From assembly GCF_032854445.1 (NCBI RefSeq), contig NC_088295.1, positions 1,242,501-1,306,500 on the forward strand: a DNA stretch of 64,000 bases, in the 5' to 3' direction. The DNA comes from Liolophura sinensis (taxonomy: Eukaryota > Mollusca > Polyplacophora > Chitonida > Chitonidae). A program made the translations under genes and the position numbers. The notes under the pieces were generated by a model. That model was not told the DNA's origin. It made no database searches and saw only the letters and a program-made list of their open reading frames with translations. Shown piece after piece: positions 38,101-48,900 of the stretch (the stretch's first letter is position 1; every line of letters starts with the position of its first letter).

Positions 38101-41100
38101 TGATGACTGTATCATGTTGAAGACCTGCAGGACATGGGTTTGATCCCAGTCTCCCAACTTCAAGGCAAACGCTAAAAGCATTAGGCCACCAAAGTCTACA
38201 CAGTATAATGACACAAGACACAACACCTTACTCAATCACAATATACTGACACAAGACATACACAACATACTTACAGCAGACAAGTGATAAGTGACCTTGT
38301 CCAGTCCCTCTTCTTACCCCAGTTGTGGACAGTTCCATCTGACATTTGAATGGCTCAGGTGACATTATACATGGCCACTTATTAACTAACACCGTAGTTT
38401 TTATACCACAGCACCAAACACATACCTTGTCCCTAATGAAGAAGTGAAGAAGCCGATATGTACATCATACCTGTTGTACAGTTGTGGTAAACACAACAGG
38501 CTCCCTGTCCAGGACATCTGCCTTTGGGTGAGCTGCACAGTCGCTGGAGGTTTTGTTAATAGCAGATTCCGCTTTGGGTTGACTTTGTGATGCCGACCGT
38601 GTTGTTCCTTTAGGGGGCGTTCCTGGCGAGGTTCCCTGGGGAAAAACCCGATGACCCCCCTCTGGCGTAACAGACATGGAATCTAATAGTGGTTTTAGCA
38701 TCTGACCAAATGGACTGCAAGAGAAATCAACTGATATACATGTACAGGTCACTTTTCCATTTACACCATGATAATCTCTGTTCTGGGGTTTTCCATTTAC
38801 ATCATGATAGTCTCTTTTCTAGGATTTTCCACTTACACCATGATAGTCTCTGTTCTGGGGTTTTCCACTCACACCATGATAGTCTCTGTTCTAGGAGTAG
38901 AGTAAACTGGAATTCCTAATCTAAAATACTTAACTTTGTAGCTACCTGACAAACCACCCGACTACAACAAAAGCTGGATTTGAACGTAGTGAGCCATAGT
39001 GGAAAATGTTTTAATTAGAATAATTTCAGATTAGCTTAAAGCCAGTGACAGGGCAGCAGTTGAGGGTGAGATTTCACTCGCTCTTGCTGCACCACAAGTA
39101 AATACAGCTTCTTACCACCAAACCACAACACAAATGATGATCACAGATCAAGACATTTTCTGATTTTTCTATTTATTTTTTCTCTTTTCATTGCAGGGTG
39201 ACAGAAAATGAAAAGATCATCAGACAACGCAGTAAAATTTCAAATAATAACCCTGGTACACCTACGTTGTCATGACTTCAGCAGGAAGACTGGTGATGTG
39301 GGAGGGGATGTCCTTTCCAGTCAGAAACTGACAAACTTCAGAGCTAAATGTATTACAGTTGTGCTCAAGCAAATGGTAACACTCAGGCCTGGAAAAATAC
39401 AAATAAACAAAATGTACAACAAATATGATCATTCTTCTTTTGTCAGCACAATTTTCTGGTCCTTGTTTTTTTCTCTATGACAGCCAGTCTGCGAAAAGAA
39501 GATAACAGCCTTCACAGTATTCCCATTTTAATTAATTACCATAAACTATAGTAAATTATTTTGCCGTCTACTCTTTTTTTTTAACCTCTGTGAAAGTCTG
39601 TGCTATCATAGAATGTGTAATGATGGATATTTCCATATGCAATCTGCTTCATGTCTTCTTTAAATCTGAAATAGTCGGGCTCACTGGAACCTACCTACAT
39701 GTACACCACCCCCAACCGCTCACCCCCACAAAAAACTGAGTTACTGACCGGAATGCAGATGCGGACAGTTCCTGGAGATAATCCCTGAAGACTTCCTGAG
39801 GCACTTGAGTTGTACCCATATCCTGGATAGAGTCTGGCTGGCCCAGTATGGTACCCATCTACATTACAAACAAACAGGATATAGAATTGTTCATTTACTT
39901 GTTTGTGGGCAATATTTCTCACAAACACTGAGGCAAAAAAAGAATAGAAATGTTGGCCATGTGATCTCATCTGTGTAAATCAAATGGACAACAGTGTATA
40001 AAACACACAAGCACATGCAGACGTATTGCAATTCAGCTGTGTAAATCAAATGGACAACAGTGTATAAAACACAAAAGCACATGCAGACGTACTGCAATTC
40101 AGCTGTGTAAATCAAATGGACAACAGTGTATAAAACACACAAACACAGGCGTATTGCAATTCAGCTGTGTAAATCAAATGGACAACAGTGTATAAAACAC
40201 ACAAACACAGGCGTATTGCAATTCAGCTGTGTAAAAGTAAGACCATTTTTAAGCGGCCCTTTATCAGTATTTCTATATATAGTTTTGTTCACTCTGTACA
40301 TACTGGTGGACAGCTCTCGATCCCTCCTCCCCCAAAATAGAATTCCTGCCCATACACCATAACACTCGTGTGCCACACCCCATCTATCTGTTTTCCTGGA
40401 AAATGCAAAAAAAAAAAAAAAGGAAAAAAGAAAAAAATTAATACATACAGTACATGTATTTAGCCGTTTATCTGGTTGTTGTATGCCATTATTTTATGCC
40501 GTACTCAAGACTATTTCACTTGTATGACAGCAGCCAGCATCACAGTGGGGTAGGAAAATGGGGGAAACACAAAGCATATTCGCATTTCGGTGATAGTCCT
40601 TTCCACATATGACTGGAGAGGAAGTCAGCATGTTGGACTTGAACTCGCAACCACACTGATGAGAGGCTCCAGAGTCATTGTGTTGTGCTAGAACACGCCA
40701 ACCACGTGTACCTGGCTATGTTATATATACTATTTATAATACATGTAGTACTAATACAAAGCAAAATATTGACAATACAATTCATCATAGAAGTCAAGTT
40801 AATAATGTAACAGTGTTTAAATCTTTCGACATGGTTTCATTTATTTACTTCATTGGTGCTTTACACTGTACTCTAAATACACTCTGTAAGTCACTTATAC
40901 AACAGTGGCCAGCACTATAGTGGGAGGAAACCGGGCTGTGCTCAGGCAACACTGTTTTTTTATATGAGCACTGCTCTCATTTACTGAAAGATACAAAGTA
41001 ACTTACATAAACCCACAATTGGTTATAATTTGGAACTATCAAAGCTCAACTTTCTTTAAGGAGAGTATCTTGGTGTGGCATTTGTCTGAAAATGATCTAT

Positions 41101-42025
41101 ATTTGACTGAATCTTTGTCCCTATTTCAATCAGCACAAAACCCAACCCATCAAAATAATCCACGGAACACATAAGAGTACACAGACAATGTCAAAAGTAT
41201 ACACTGGTTAAATCCTTTTTGATTATATGGCATTATCTTGTAAGACAATGGCATGGAAATGAACATCCAGAACTTTCTAAATTTTAATGATGCAGCCTAC
41301 AACATAAAACAAACCTTGGGCATACCTGTAGGGCACCTCAGCCACATTTTTGGAAATTTCTGACAAAAGTGTCAAGTTTATCTTCCAAAGTTTACAGTTT
41401 GTGTTGGTTACATTTCTTCAGTTGTTTAATGATGTAAAATAGAATTTTTCCCAAAAATACAGGTGGGGTGACCTGCATCAGTACGAGTGTTGTTGTACAG
41501 GAGTGTCCAAAGACACATGCATGTTTTAGTCCATGCCACTGTCTTTGGACATAATTAGATTAATCACAATTTCTTGTGATCTCAAATATGCTGAATATAT
41601 TTACTGTTTGATAACGATTATTTTGAGTTCTTTACTGGTGGGCTATGCTTAGCATAAACCAAAATATGGTCGAAAACAAATTTGTCGATACCTGTGCCCG
41701 ACATCAATGGATCCTTAAAGGTTGAAGGATGCACAATTCCAAAATAATCTAACTCAGTTAGCTGTTAATCTCACGATCAAGGAAGCTCTGCCATCAAAAA
41801 TAAAAAGTTATGAATGAATAACGCAAAAACGATCGACATACATGTATATGTTTAACCGTTTGTGTTTCGGCCGGATCGTACCAATGTATGTGATCGTCGA
41901 AAAAGAACAGATGATTACAATTTACAGACTGTTATAACCTTACCTAAAAGGGCCATAGACATGCCTCTGGCCATGCCTTTAGAGATGTCGTAAATATACA
42001 GCTTTACCGGGAGGCCATCCATCAT
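29046..42025 (-). CDS. DESI1: DESI1-like PPPDE isopeptidase fused to a C-terminal PUL-like domain
   Basis: DESI1 removes SUMO from selected substrates; PUL domains are helical ARM-like modules that bind the AAA ATPase p97/Cdc48. Eleven exons (42025-41944, 40395-40304, 39858-39749, 39388-39266, 38714-38471, 36416-36269, 34995-34808, 34161-33973, 33630-33555, 32275-32226, 29153-29046) add to 1410 bases, 469 residues plus stop, with every phase consistent. Residues 1-150 are [25 protein letters not shown] (His36), EHNCNTFS (Cys106) and [13 protein letters not shown]. Residues 150-217 are a Ser/Pro/Thr-rich linker. Residues 218-469 resemble [25 protein letters not shown] and [11 protein letters not shown] line up with the equivalent segments of PLAA. 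Human DESI1 ends soon after the PPPDE domain, so the tail is the notable part. A role linking deSUMOylation to p97 is inference. Confidence 0.88.
29171..30420. repeat. 50-bp array, exactly 25 copies, almost identical
   Basis: The unit TTGAGTGTGTATTAAGTAAG plus 30 bases fills 1,250 bases without an indel. Variation is confined to CTATAG/CTACAG and, in copies 14 and 15, TTCATT/TTCACT, apart from the final base. It starts 17 bases upstream of the terminal-exon acceptor. Confidence 0.97.
30715..31197. repeat. About 85-bp array
   Basis: Five to six copies containing ATGTATCAACACTACTTCAC in DESI1-PUL intron 10. Confidence 0.9.
31225..32215 (-). repeat. 117-bp array copying the exon 10 donor
   Basis: About eight near-identical units. 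On the minus strand each has AAGTGAAGTAAGAGGTC, matching the real junction CCGTGAGGTAAGAAATC at 32226. Confidence 0.92.
32226..32275 (-). CDS. DESI1: DESI1-PUL exon 10 (50-base exon)
   Basis: Encodes [17 protein letters not shown]. In frame it completes a split codon from exon 9 and joins [11 protein letters not shown] in exon 11. Acceptor TTTAATTCCAG, donor GTAAGA. The adjacent 117-bp array copies this donor. Confidence 0.83.
32470..32760. repeat. 49-bp array, about five copies
   Basis: Copies of AACAGATCCAAGACCCCAGT and CATACATGTATAAAATTAG in intron 9. Confidence 0.9.
32865..33395. repeat. About 37-bp AT-rich array
   Basis: Around 13 degenerate copies of GGAGACATTAATACTTGATA in intron 9. 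Confidence 0.88.
33555..33630 (-). CDS. DESI1: DESI1-PUL exon 9
   Basis: Encodes [20 protein letters not shown], then LSEKT. Acceptor CTCATACAG, donor GTAGGC, phase 0 to 1. Its position and helical character fit the PUL fold. Confidence 0.82.
33973..34161 (-). CDS. DESI1: DESI1-PUL exon 8 (PUL core)
   Basis: Encodes [20 protein letters not shown], then [16 protein letters not shown] and [12 protein letters not shown]. The order of an AGxxLL helix followed by NLxxxxAxxxLxLS is typical of PUL domains such as that of PLAA. Acceptor ATCACCCAG, donor GTAAGA, 63 codons. Confidence 0.87.
34365..34795. repeat. 20-bp and 82-bp nested arrays
   Basis: AACTCAGACAGAGGAAACT is repeated to about 34510. 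It then becomes part of an 82-bp unit (CATCATCTTCACAGCAAACA) present about three times. Intron 7. Confidence 0.88.
34808..34995 (-). CDS. DESI1: DESI1-PUL exon 7
   Basis: Encodes [20 protein letters not shown], then [17 protein letters not shown] and [10 protein letters not shown], a helical repeat. The acceptor is CCTTGGCAG; a 72-bp array directly upstream copies this acceptor. Donor GTACGT, phase 1 to 0. Confidence 0.86.
35003..35893 (-). repeat. 72-bp array copying the exon 7 acceptor
   Basis: About 12 units. On the minus strand each has GATTTACCTGGCAGGTACA, matching the real acceptor GATTTCCTTGGCAGGTGCA. The plus strand happens to be open for 294 codons. Confidence 0.94.
36080..36165 (-). 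mobile_element. tRNA-like SINE fragment (third type)
   Basis: On the minus strand TAGTTAAGATGATTGCC and GGGTTCAAAACC are spaced like A and B boxes of a tRNA. There is no cloverleaf support for a functional tRNA, so a SINE head is more likely. Confidence 0.45.
36269..36416 (-). CDS. DESI1: DESI1-PUL exon 6
   Basis: Encodes [20 protein letters not shown], then [20 protein letters not shown] and LGVEHIQAL. It is predicted helical and is the start of the PUL-like region. Acceptor TTATTGTCAG, donor GTAAGA, phase 0 to 1. Confidence 0.86.
36430..37965. repeat. About 40-bp degenerate array
   Basis: Some 35 copies of CAATCACTGTATACTGACAC with variable remainder, filling most of DESI1-PUL intron 5. 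Confidence 0.92.
37985..38200 (-). mobile_element. Second SINE family, internally shortened copy
   Basis: Same head (GGCCTAATGCTTTTAGCG) and same tail (TATATGATTGAAAAATTGTT) as the 6053 copy, with a shorter body. Flanked by the DESI1-PUL intron 5 array. Confidence 0.75.
38471..38714 (-). CDS. DESI1: DESI1-PUL exon 5 (end of PPPDE plus linker)
   Basis: Opens with [21 protein letters not shown], the DESI1 C-terminal helix. It then runs into a low-complexity linker ([20 protein letters not shown]) and ends VVFTTTVQQ. Human DESI1 stops shortly after the helix. Acceptor CTCTTGCAG, donor GTATGA, phase 0 at the end. Confidence 0.92.
38745..38897. repeat. About 38-bp array, four copies
   Basis: Copies of CACCATGATAGTCTCTGTTC in intron 4. 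Confidence 0.88.
39266..39388 (-). CDS. DESI1: DESI1-PUL exon 4 (catalytic Cys)
   Basis: Encodes [19 protein letters not shown], then [28 protein letters not shown] is the diagnostic PPPDE active-site motif with the nucleophilic Cys. Acceptor TTTTTCCAG, donor GTAGGT, phase 2 to 2. Confidence 0.95.
39749..39858 (-). CDS. DESI1: DESI1-PUL exon 3
   Basis: Encodes [20 protein letters not shown], then [17 protein letters not shown], matching the DESI1 segment GGTLLGPPDS with a following EIFxxYL. Acceptor TAATGTAG, donor GTCAGT, phase 0 to 2. The longer open frame in another phase here is a shadow. Confidence 0.92.
39972..40237. repeat. About 60-66 bp array, four copies
   Basis: Copies of GTGTAAATCAAATGGACAAC in intron 2. 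Confidence 0.92.
40304..40395 (-). CDS. DESI1: DESI1-PUL exon 2 (catalytic His)
   Basis: Encodes [20 protein letters not shown], then [15 protein letters not shown] carries the catalytic His and FGxxGIxSCPP is conserved in DESI1. Acceptor TTTTCCAG, donor GTATGT, phase 1 to 0. The exon is too short to stand out as an open frame. Confidence 0.93.
40462..40705 (-). mobile_element. SINE (Meta-domain-like)
   Basis: Inverted, moderately diverged copy reaching the tRNA-like head near 40700, in DESI1-PUL intron 1 beside exon 2. Confidence 0.78.
40836..40950 (-). mobile_element. SINE 3' half
   Basis: Inverted tail and part of the body (CAGTGGCCAGCACTATAGTG, GGGAGGAAACCGGGC) in DESI1-PUL intron 1. 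Confidence 0.7.
40951..41943. other. Unique part of DESI1-PUL intron 1
   Basis: AT-rich, no array and no coding signal seen. It is the longest array-free intron stretch in the gene. Confidence 0.55.
41944..42025 (-). CDS. DESI1: DESI1-PUL exon 1 (start)
   Basis: Starts ATGATG and encodes [20 protein letters not shown], then GMSMALL. VKLYxYDxSKGxAR is the PPPDE N-terminal signature. Donor GTAAGG, phase 1. Either of the two adjacent Met codons may be used. Confidence 0.93.
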
Positions 42026-42734
42026 CAAGCCAGCCGTACTCCCTTTTCGTCGAAATTTAAGTTCTTACACGTCACCTTACTCTTTTCCTTGTTCTTAAAT
42101 ACAATGACTAATTCACTATTGGTCTGATCGACTTATAATCAAGAGCACTTTTAAGGTATTCGCACGGCAGCGGGCTAACTCGGCACGTTGTGGGCTGTTG
42201 TTGTTGTTATGAAGCAAACGTCAATACACCCGTGTTCGCATGCATAACATTCACGACAACCATGACATAGAATTCTTCATCACCAGGTAGTCACCTTTAA
42301 ATACAATATCTCAGTTTGGAAGATTCCAGAAAATCACAACGTTATGACGTATACACGTGATCACTGAATGAATCGACAGAAATGACTAGTGCCATGTTTA
42401 TTTCGGTAGTTGCAATGTCATCCAGTTCAAAGGGACCTAACTACCTAATAAAATGTTTTCTCGCTCATTGAACAGTGGTCTCCCCTGCCACCGTGGTCCT
42501 CTCGCCGAGGTAAAGGCCTGTACCGTCTGTGTTTCACGATATGTTAATCGTCACTTTTGGCAGAGAAAACTCTTCTGAAATGCCATTATTCTCATTTTTC
42601 ATAATATTGAACTGAGTAATTTTGAGTTAGGTTAGGCTTTCACCGTTTAGGAAATGAGCTGATTGATCTGGAGTAATCCAATAGCCAAGCTCACTTACGG
42701 TAGTACCTGTTTGATACCCTTACTACAGTTAATG
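42026..42734. other. Upstream region of DESI1-PUL
   Basis: Unique sequence expected to contain the promoter and 5' UTR. No clear TATA box was recognised. Confidence 0.45.
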
Positions 42735-44385
42735 GGTGGGAAAACGTTGAGTACAGACAATATGTCGAGGAAACCTTAGGCATCTGCTATGGGTGGAGGA
42801 AACTTTGGAAACTTTTGGTGGGGGAAAATATTAATTCAAGTAATGGGTGGAAGACATCATAATCCTACGGGTATTAGGTAGAAACCCTTAGTACTTTTTG
42901 TGGATGGAGGGCAGTCCTCAGTACGCTTTGTATGAGGAGGAAACCTTTAGTATACTGTTAATGCATGGAGAGAGATCCTTAGTACACTTCGTATGAGGAG
43001 GAAACCTTTAGTATACTGTTAACGGATGAAGGGGGATCGTTAGTACACTTCGTATGAGGAGGAGGCCTTTGGTATATACTGTTAATGCATGGAGAGAGAT
43101 CCTTAGTACACTTCGCATGAGGAGGAAACCTTTAGTATACTGTTACTGGATGGAGGGAGGTCCTTAGTACACTTCGCATGAGGAGGAAACCTTTAGTATA
43201 CTGTTACTGGATGGAGGGAGGTCCTTAGTACACTTCGCATGAGGAGGAAACCTTTAGTATACTGTTACTGGATGGAGGGAGGTCCTTAGTATGCATCGTA
43301 TGAGAAGGAATCCTTTAGTATATACTGTTAATGGATGAAGGGGGAGGGTTAGTACACTTTGCATGAGGAGGAAACCTTAAGTATGCTGTTAATGGATGGA
43401 GGAGGGTCCTTAGTACACTTCGTCTAAGGAGGAAACCTTTACCATACTGTTAATGGATGGAGGAGATCCTTAGTATGCTTAGGTTGATGAGGGAACCTTT
43501 AGTATACTGTTAATGGATTGAGGGAGATCCTTGGTACACTTCATAAGAGGAGGAAACCTTTAGTATATACTGTTAATGGATGAAGGGGGAGGGTTAGTAC
43601 ACTTTACATGAGGAGGAAACCTTTAGTATACTGTTAATGGATGGAGGAAGGTCCTTAATACACTTCGTCTAAGGAGGAAACCTTTAGCATACTGTTAATG
43701 GATGGAGGGAGATCCTTAGTATGCTTCATATGAGAAGGAAACCTTTAGTATACTGTTACTGGATGGAGGGAGGTCCTTGGTACTCTCCGTATGAGGAGGA
43801 ATGAGGATGAAGCCTTAGTTTCCTAAACCCCCCTAGGGGATCCTTAGTATGCTTCGTATGAGAAGAAAACCTTTAGCATACTGTTACTGGATGGAGGGAG
43901 ATCCTTAGTATGCATCGTATGAGAAAGAAACCTTTAGTATAATGTTAATGGATGGAGTAAGGTCCTTAGTACACTTCATATCAGGAGGAAACCTTTAGTA
44001 TATTGTTAACGGATGGGGTCATCCTTAGTACACTTCATATGAGGAGGAAACCTTTAGTATATACTGTTAATGAATGGAGGAAGCTCCTTGGTACCCTTCG
44101 TATGAGGAGGAAACCTTTGGTATATTGTTAATGGATAGAGGAACATCCTTAGTACACTTGTATGAGGAGGAAACCTTTAGTATATACTGTTAATGGATTG
44201 AGGAAGATCCTTGGTACACTTCGTATGAGGAGGAAACCTTTGGTATACTGTTAATGGATGGGGGGGCATCCTTAGTACGCCTCGCCTGAGGAGGAAACCT
44301 TTGGTATATACTGTTAATGGATTGGGGGAGATTCTTCGTACGAGGAGGAAACCTTGGTATAGTTACTGGGTGGAGGAAATTCTCA
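42735..44385. repeat. About 61-bp minisatellite
   Basis: Around 25 copies of GAGGAGGAAACCTTTAGTAT plus GGATGGAGGGAGGTCCTTAG, between the DUS1L and DESI1-PUL genes. Confidence 0.94.
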
Positions 44386-44665
44386 GAAGAGTTTATGGCT
44401 GGAGGAAATCCTCAGAAGAGTTGATGGCTGGTGGAAATCCTCAGAAGAGTTGATGGCTGGAGGAAATCCTCAGAAGAGTTGATGGCTGGAGGAAATCCTC
44501 AGAAGAGTTTATGCCTGGAGGAAAACTTCAGGAGGGTTTAATAGCTGAAGGAAACTCTCAGAAGAGTTACACACTGAAGAAAACCCTCAGCAGAGTTGAT
44601 GGCTGCATGAAGCACTCAGAAGAGTAAATGGCTGGAGGAAACCCTCAGCAGAGGTGACGGCTGGA
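44386..44665. repeat. About 30-bp array continuing the 61-bp array
   Basis: About nine copies of GGCTGGAGGAAATCCTCAGA. The sequence shares GGAGGAAA with the preceding unit and probably derives from it. Confidence 0.9.
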
Positions 44666-45637
44666 GAACACACCTGCATATTACAAGATACCTTAATACA
44701 TATGCCTTGATGCTTAAAGAGAATGATCATGCCAGCAGAACAATTGAACATGGGATGTTTTAAGCTGAGGGTGTAGACCATTTAGGAAGCACGAACTCAA
44801 AATCATTCACTAACACGTCAGTCTTAAGAAACAGCTAAGCATGTGCTGAAGTACAAGGATGTCTGGGAAACAAAGCATCTCTACATGATCTTCCTGTCAA
44901 ATACAAGAAACACTGCACACAAATGCTAACACAGGTATGTATTTTATAAGTTTTATATCACGTAAATATGTAGGTCACATCTATAAAATACCAGTGGATT
45001 GTTTAAGATGCTCCATGTGCTAAACAGGCTGCTGAGGTATGATGAATAAATTGATGAATTTCAATATTTAAAATTATTTTTACATATTGTTTTAATACAT
45101 AAGAATGTTTCCAGCAAATGGTACTGATTGGATATCATAGTTGAGATGGAGAAATATTATGGAAGTATGACAATAAAATGTCAAAGCCTATACACAACAA
45201 GAATACATGCAGCCAAGTTCCACGCTGTCAACCTAGCCATATTCAAGCTAAAGGCAAATCTACCTTGATTGATCCCAATGAGCCCTAAATAGCCACATAT
45301 ACATGTATGTATGTTGACAATGTATTACACAGAGAGGAGAATGATATTAACAAAAATAATTTTGCATACCCGATTTGAGCAATTAGGAGCTAGTCTAAAC
45401 ATAAAACAATACATTATCTTTCATAATAAAATATTATTTCCATAACCCAGAACCATTTCATCATAACAATGTCAATAATTTTACTTTATCTTTACATATG
45501 AAAGACTTTAAATAGACAACATGTTTGGGATAACACATGACACTTCCCTACACTGATGGTTATTTACAAGCTGACAAATACCATACATATCACCTATTAT
45601 TTCTATGACGACTTCATATCCTGGTGTAGTCAGTCTG
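44666..45637. other. Unique sequence 3' of DUS1L
   Basis: AT-rich, likely DUS1L 3' UTR and spacer. No gene seen. Confidence 0.5.
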
Positions 45638-45961
45638 TTAGGTTTTCTCTGATGTTGAATCAAGAACTGTTTGTGCAGGTAGTTTCCCTCCTGCCGCAGG
45701 AGAGATAGTCCTAACCCCTTGTGAGAGTCCATCAGAGTCGGCAATGACATCACCGCTATCAGAGACGTTCTGGTCAATGCTACCCGTGCAATGCGCTGTC
45801 TCCATTTCAGTCACCGGTTTTACAGACTCACCAACTGATAATGCCTTACGTTCACAATTCAGGGCTTCCAACAACTCATCATTTTTCAGTGCCATTTGTT
45901 TCTGCTTCTCCTCTAGCTCACGTTTTCTCTCCTTTCTTGTTTTGATAAAGATGTTTGTGAC
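45638..45961 (-). CDS. DUS1L: DUS1L terminal exon
   Basis: After GH it reads [20 protein letters not shown], then an acidic, weakly conserved tail ending [10 protein letters not shown] and a TAA at 45638-45640. The Gly-His pair completes the Cys cluster if AAA near 45955 is AA. Acceptor CTGTTTCACAG. Confidence 0.83.
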   Translation of the reverse strand, partial: VTNIFIKTRKERKRELEEKQKQMALKNDELLEALNCERKALSVGESVKPVTEMETAHCTGSIDQNVSDSGDVIADSDGLSQGVRTISPAAGGKLPAQTVLDSTSEKT

Positions 45962-48900
45962 CTGTGAAACAGAAATTCAAATGGGTGATTAGGCTTGTCA
46001 GCAGGAGTGTGATAAGCAGGAGTGTGATACAGGGCTGTTAGCAGGAGTGTGATACAGGGCTATTAGTAGGAGTGTGATACAGGGCTATTAGCAGGGGAGG
46101 GGGTAGTGATACAGGGCTGTCAGCAGGAGTGTGATACAGGGCTGTTAGCAGGAGTTTGATACAGGGCTGTTAGCAGGAGTGTGATACAGGGCTGTTAGCA
46201 GGAGTGTGATACACGCTATTAGCAGGAGTGTGATACAGGGCTGTCTGCAGGAGTGTGATAAGCAGGAGTGTGATACAGGGCTGTTAGCAGAGAGTGTGAT
46301 ACAGGGCTGTTAGCAGGAGTGTGATACAGGGCTGTCAGCAGGAGTGTGATACAGGGCTATTAGCAGGAGTGTGATACAGGGCTGTCAGCAGGAGTGTGAT
46401 ACAGGGATGTTAGCAGGAGTGTGATACAGGGCTGTTAGCAGGAGTGTGATACAGGGCTTTCAGCAGGAGTGTGATACAGGGCTGTCAGCAGAGTGTGATA
46501 CAGGGCTGTTAGCAGGAGTGTGATAACAGGGCTGTCAGGAGGAGTGTGACAAACAGGAGTGTGATACAGGGCTGTTAGCAGGAGTTTGATACAGGGCTTT
46601 TAGCAGGAGTGTGATATAGGGCTTTCAGCAGGAGTGTGATACAGGGCTGTCAGCAGAGTGTGATAGAGGGGCTGTTAACAGGAGTTGGATACAGGGCTGT
46701 CAGCAGGAGTGTGATACAGGGCTGTCAGCAGGAGTGTGATACAGGGCTGTTAGCAGGATATCGATACAGGTACAGGGCTGTCAGCAGGATGTGATACAGG
46801 GATGTAAGCAGGATATAGATAGAGGTACAGGGTTGTCAGTAGGAGTGTGATACAGGGCTGTTAGCAGGAGATAGATACATGTACAGGGTTGTCAGCAGGA
46901 GTGGTGAAACAGTGTTTTCAGCAGGAGTGTGACACTGGGTTGTCAGCATGAGCGTGACACAAGGTTGTCAGCAGGAGTGTGACACAAGGTTGTCAGCAGG
47001 GTGTCATACAGGGTTGTCAGCAGGAGTGTGATACAGGGCTGTCAGCAGGAGTGTGATACAGGGCTGTCAGCAGGAGTGTGACACAAGGTTGTCAGCAGGT
47101 GTGATACAGGTTGTCAGCAGGAGTGTCATATAGGATTGTCAGCAGGAGTGTGACACAGGGCTGTCAGCAGGTGTGGACAGGGTTGTCAGCAGGGTGTGAC
47201 ACACGGTTGCCAGCAGGGTGTAACACAGGGTTGCCAGCAGGGTGTGACACAGGGTTGTCAGCAGGGTGTGACACAGGTTGCCAGCAGGGTGTAATACAGG
47301 GTTGCCAGCAGGTGTTACACAGGGTTGTCAGCAGGGTGTGACACAGGGTTGCCAGCAGGAGTGTGACACAGGGTTGCCAGCAGGGTGTAATACAGGGCTG
47401 TTAGCAGGAGTGTGATATAGGGTTGTCAGCAGGAGTGTGACACAGGGCTGTCAGCAGGTGTGGGACAGGGTTGTCAGCAGGGTGTGACACAGGGTTGCCA
47501 GCAGGGTGTGACACAGGGTTTTCAGCCAGATTGTAGGACATTGGTTTTAATAACTCATACACGTATGAATGACTGTTATCAATAGGAACAGTAAATCTTA
47601 CCAAAACAATCCAGCGTTTCCGCACAGGCTTTTTGCACGACAGCAGTTTTTACACAGAGAGAAAACACATTTATAACCCTGTAAAGAAAAAACATCATTT
47701 AAGTCAACCTGAACGGTATGCATTATACAAAAGTTTAACAACAAAGTAATCAAATGGGATGGCTTCAATTTCAGACTTTATATTGTGCAATATTTTCAAT
47801 TTGAATTAGCTTCTGTAAATATCAGTGTAGACGTTTAGAAACATGTCGAGTTTCATTATTTTATTTTTTTGTTTATTTGATTTGTGTTTTATGCCAAATT
47901 AAACATTTTTCACTTGTATGACAGAGGCCAGCATTATTGTGGGAGAAAAGTGGGCAGATCGCTGGGAAAACACCCTTCCGCAGGCTGCTGGGCAGACCAT
48001 CCCACCTACGACTGGAGAGAGAGCCAGCAAGAGCTGGACTTGAACTCACAGCAACAGCATTGGTGACAGCTCCTGGGTTATTGCGTCACTCTGGCGCTGG
48101 TAGAATCAGCAGCAAAAACTTGGGATTATTACCTTGGATTATTGCAAGTTTCGCACTTTTTCAAATTTTAATTTTCCGATCAGAGTCAAAGTTTTTGTTG
48201 GATATTTCAGCTTCTTCTTCAACTTGTTTTTTGACAGAGGCTGCTCCTCATCCCCATTAATATTCGCCAGAGGCCGCTTCAGTTTTTCTCTCTCTTTAGC
48301 CAGTTCTTCTTTAGCACGAGCCTCTTCCGGACTAGAAAATAACAGCACACATGGAAACATACACCACTCTGCTGTACGCAGGAAAGAAAAGTGTGAACTG
48401 AGAAACTTAGTTATCTCCCCTAGTAAATAACTGATTAATGTGCTATATTGATTGAAGTCCAGATTTTTCTGTTGCCATGAATTACTTATCATGAACATGT
48501 ATATCAACAATACCTGATGAATTTAGCTGTCCCTGACATAAGGCAACTAACCTGTGCCTGAAATAAGGCTGACACAACCAATACAACAGGGGCAGGTGAG
48601 ATGTGAGTATGACACATCCTACACCTGATCAACTTACCTGGGTCTGACATAAGGCTGGCACAACCAATATGGCAGAGGTAGGTGGGACTTAAATTAACAT
48701 ATCCTACACCTGATCACTTACCTGGGTCTGACATAGGTCTGACATAAGGCTGGCACAACCACTATGGCAGAGGTAGGTGGGACTTAAATTAACATATCCT
48801 ACACCTGATCAACTTACCTGGGTCTGACATAAGGCTGGCACAACCAATATGGCAGAGGTAGGTGGGACTTAAATTAACATATCCTACACCTGATCAACTT

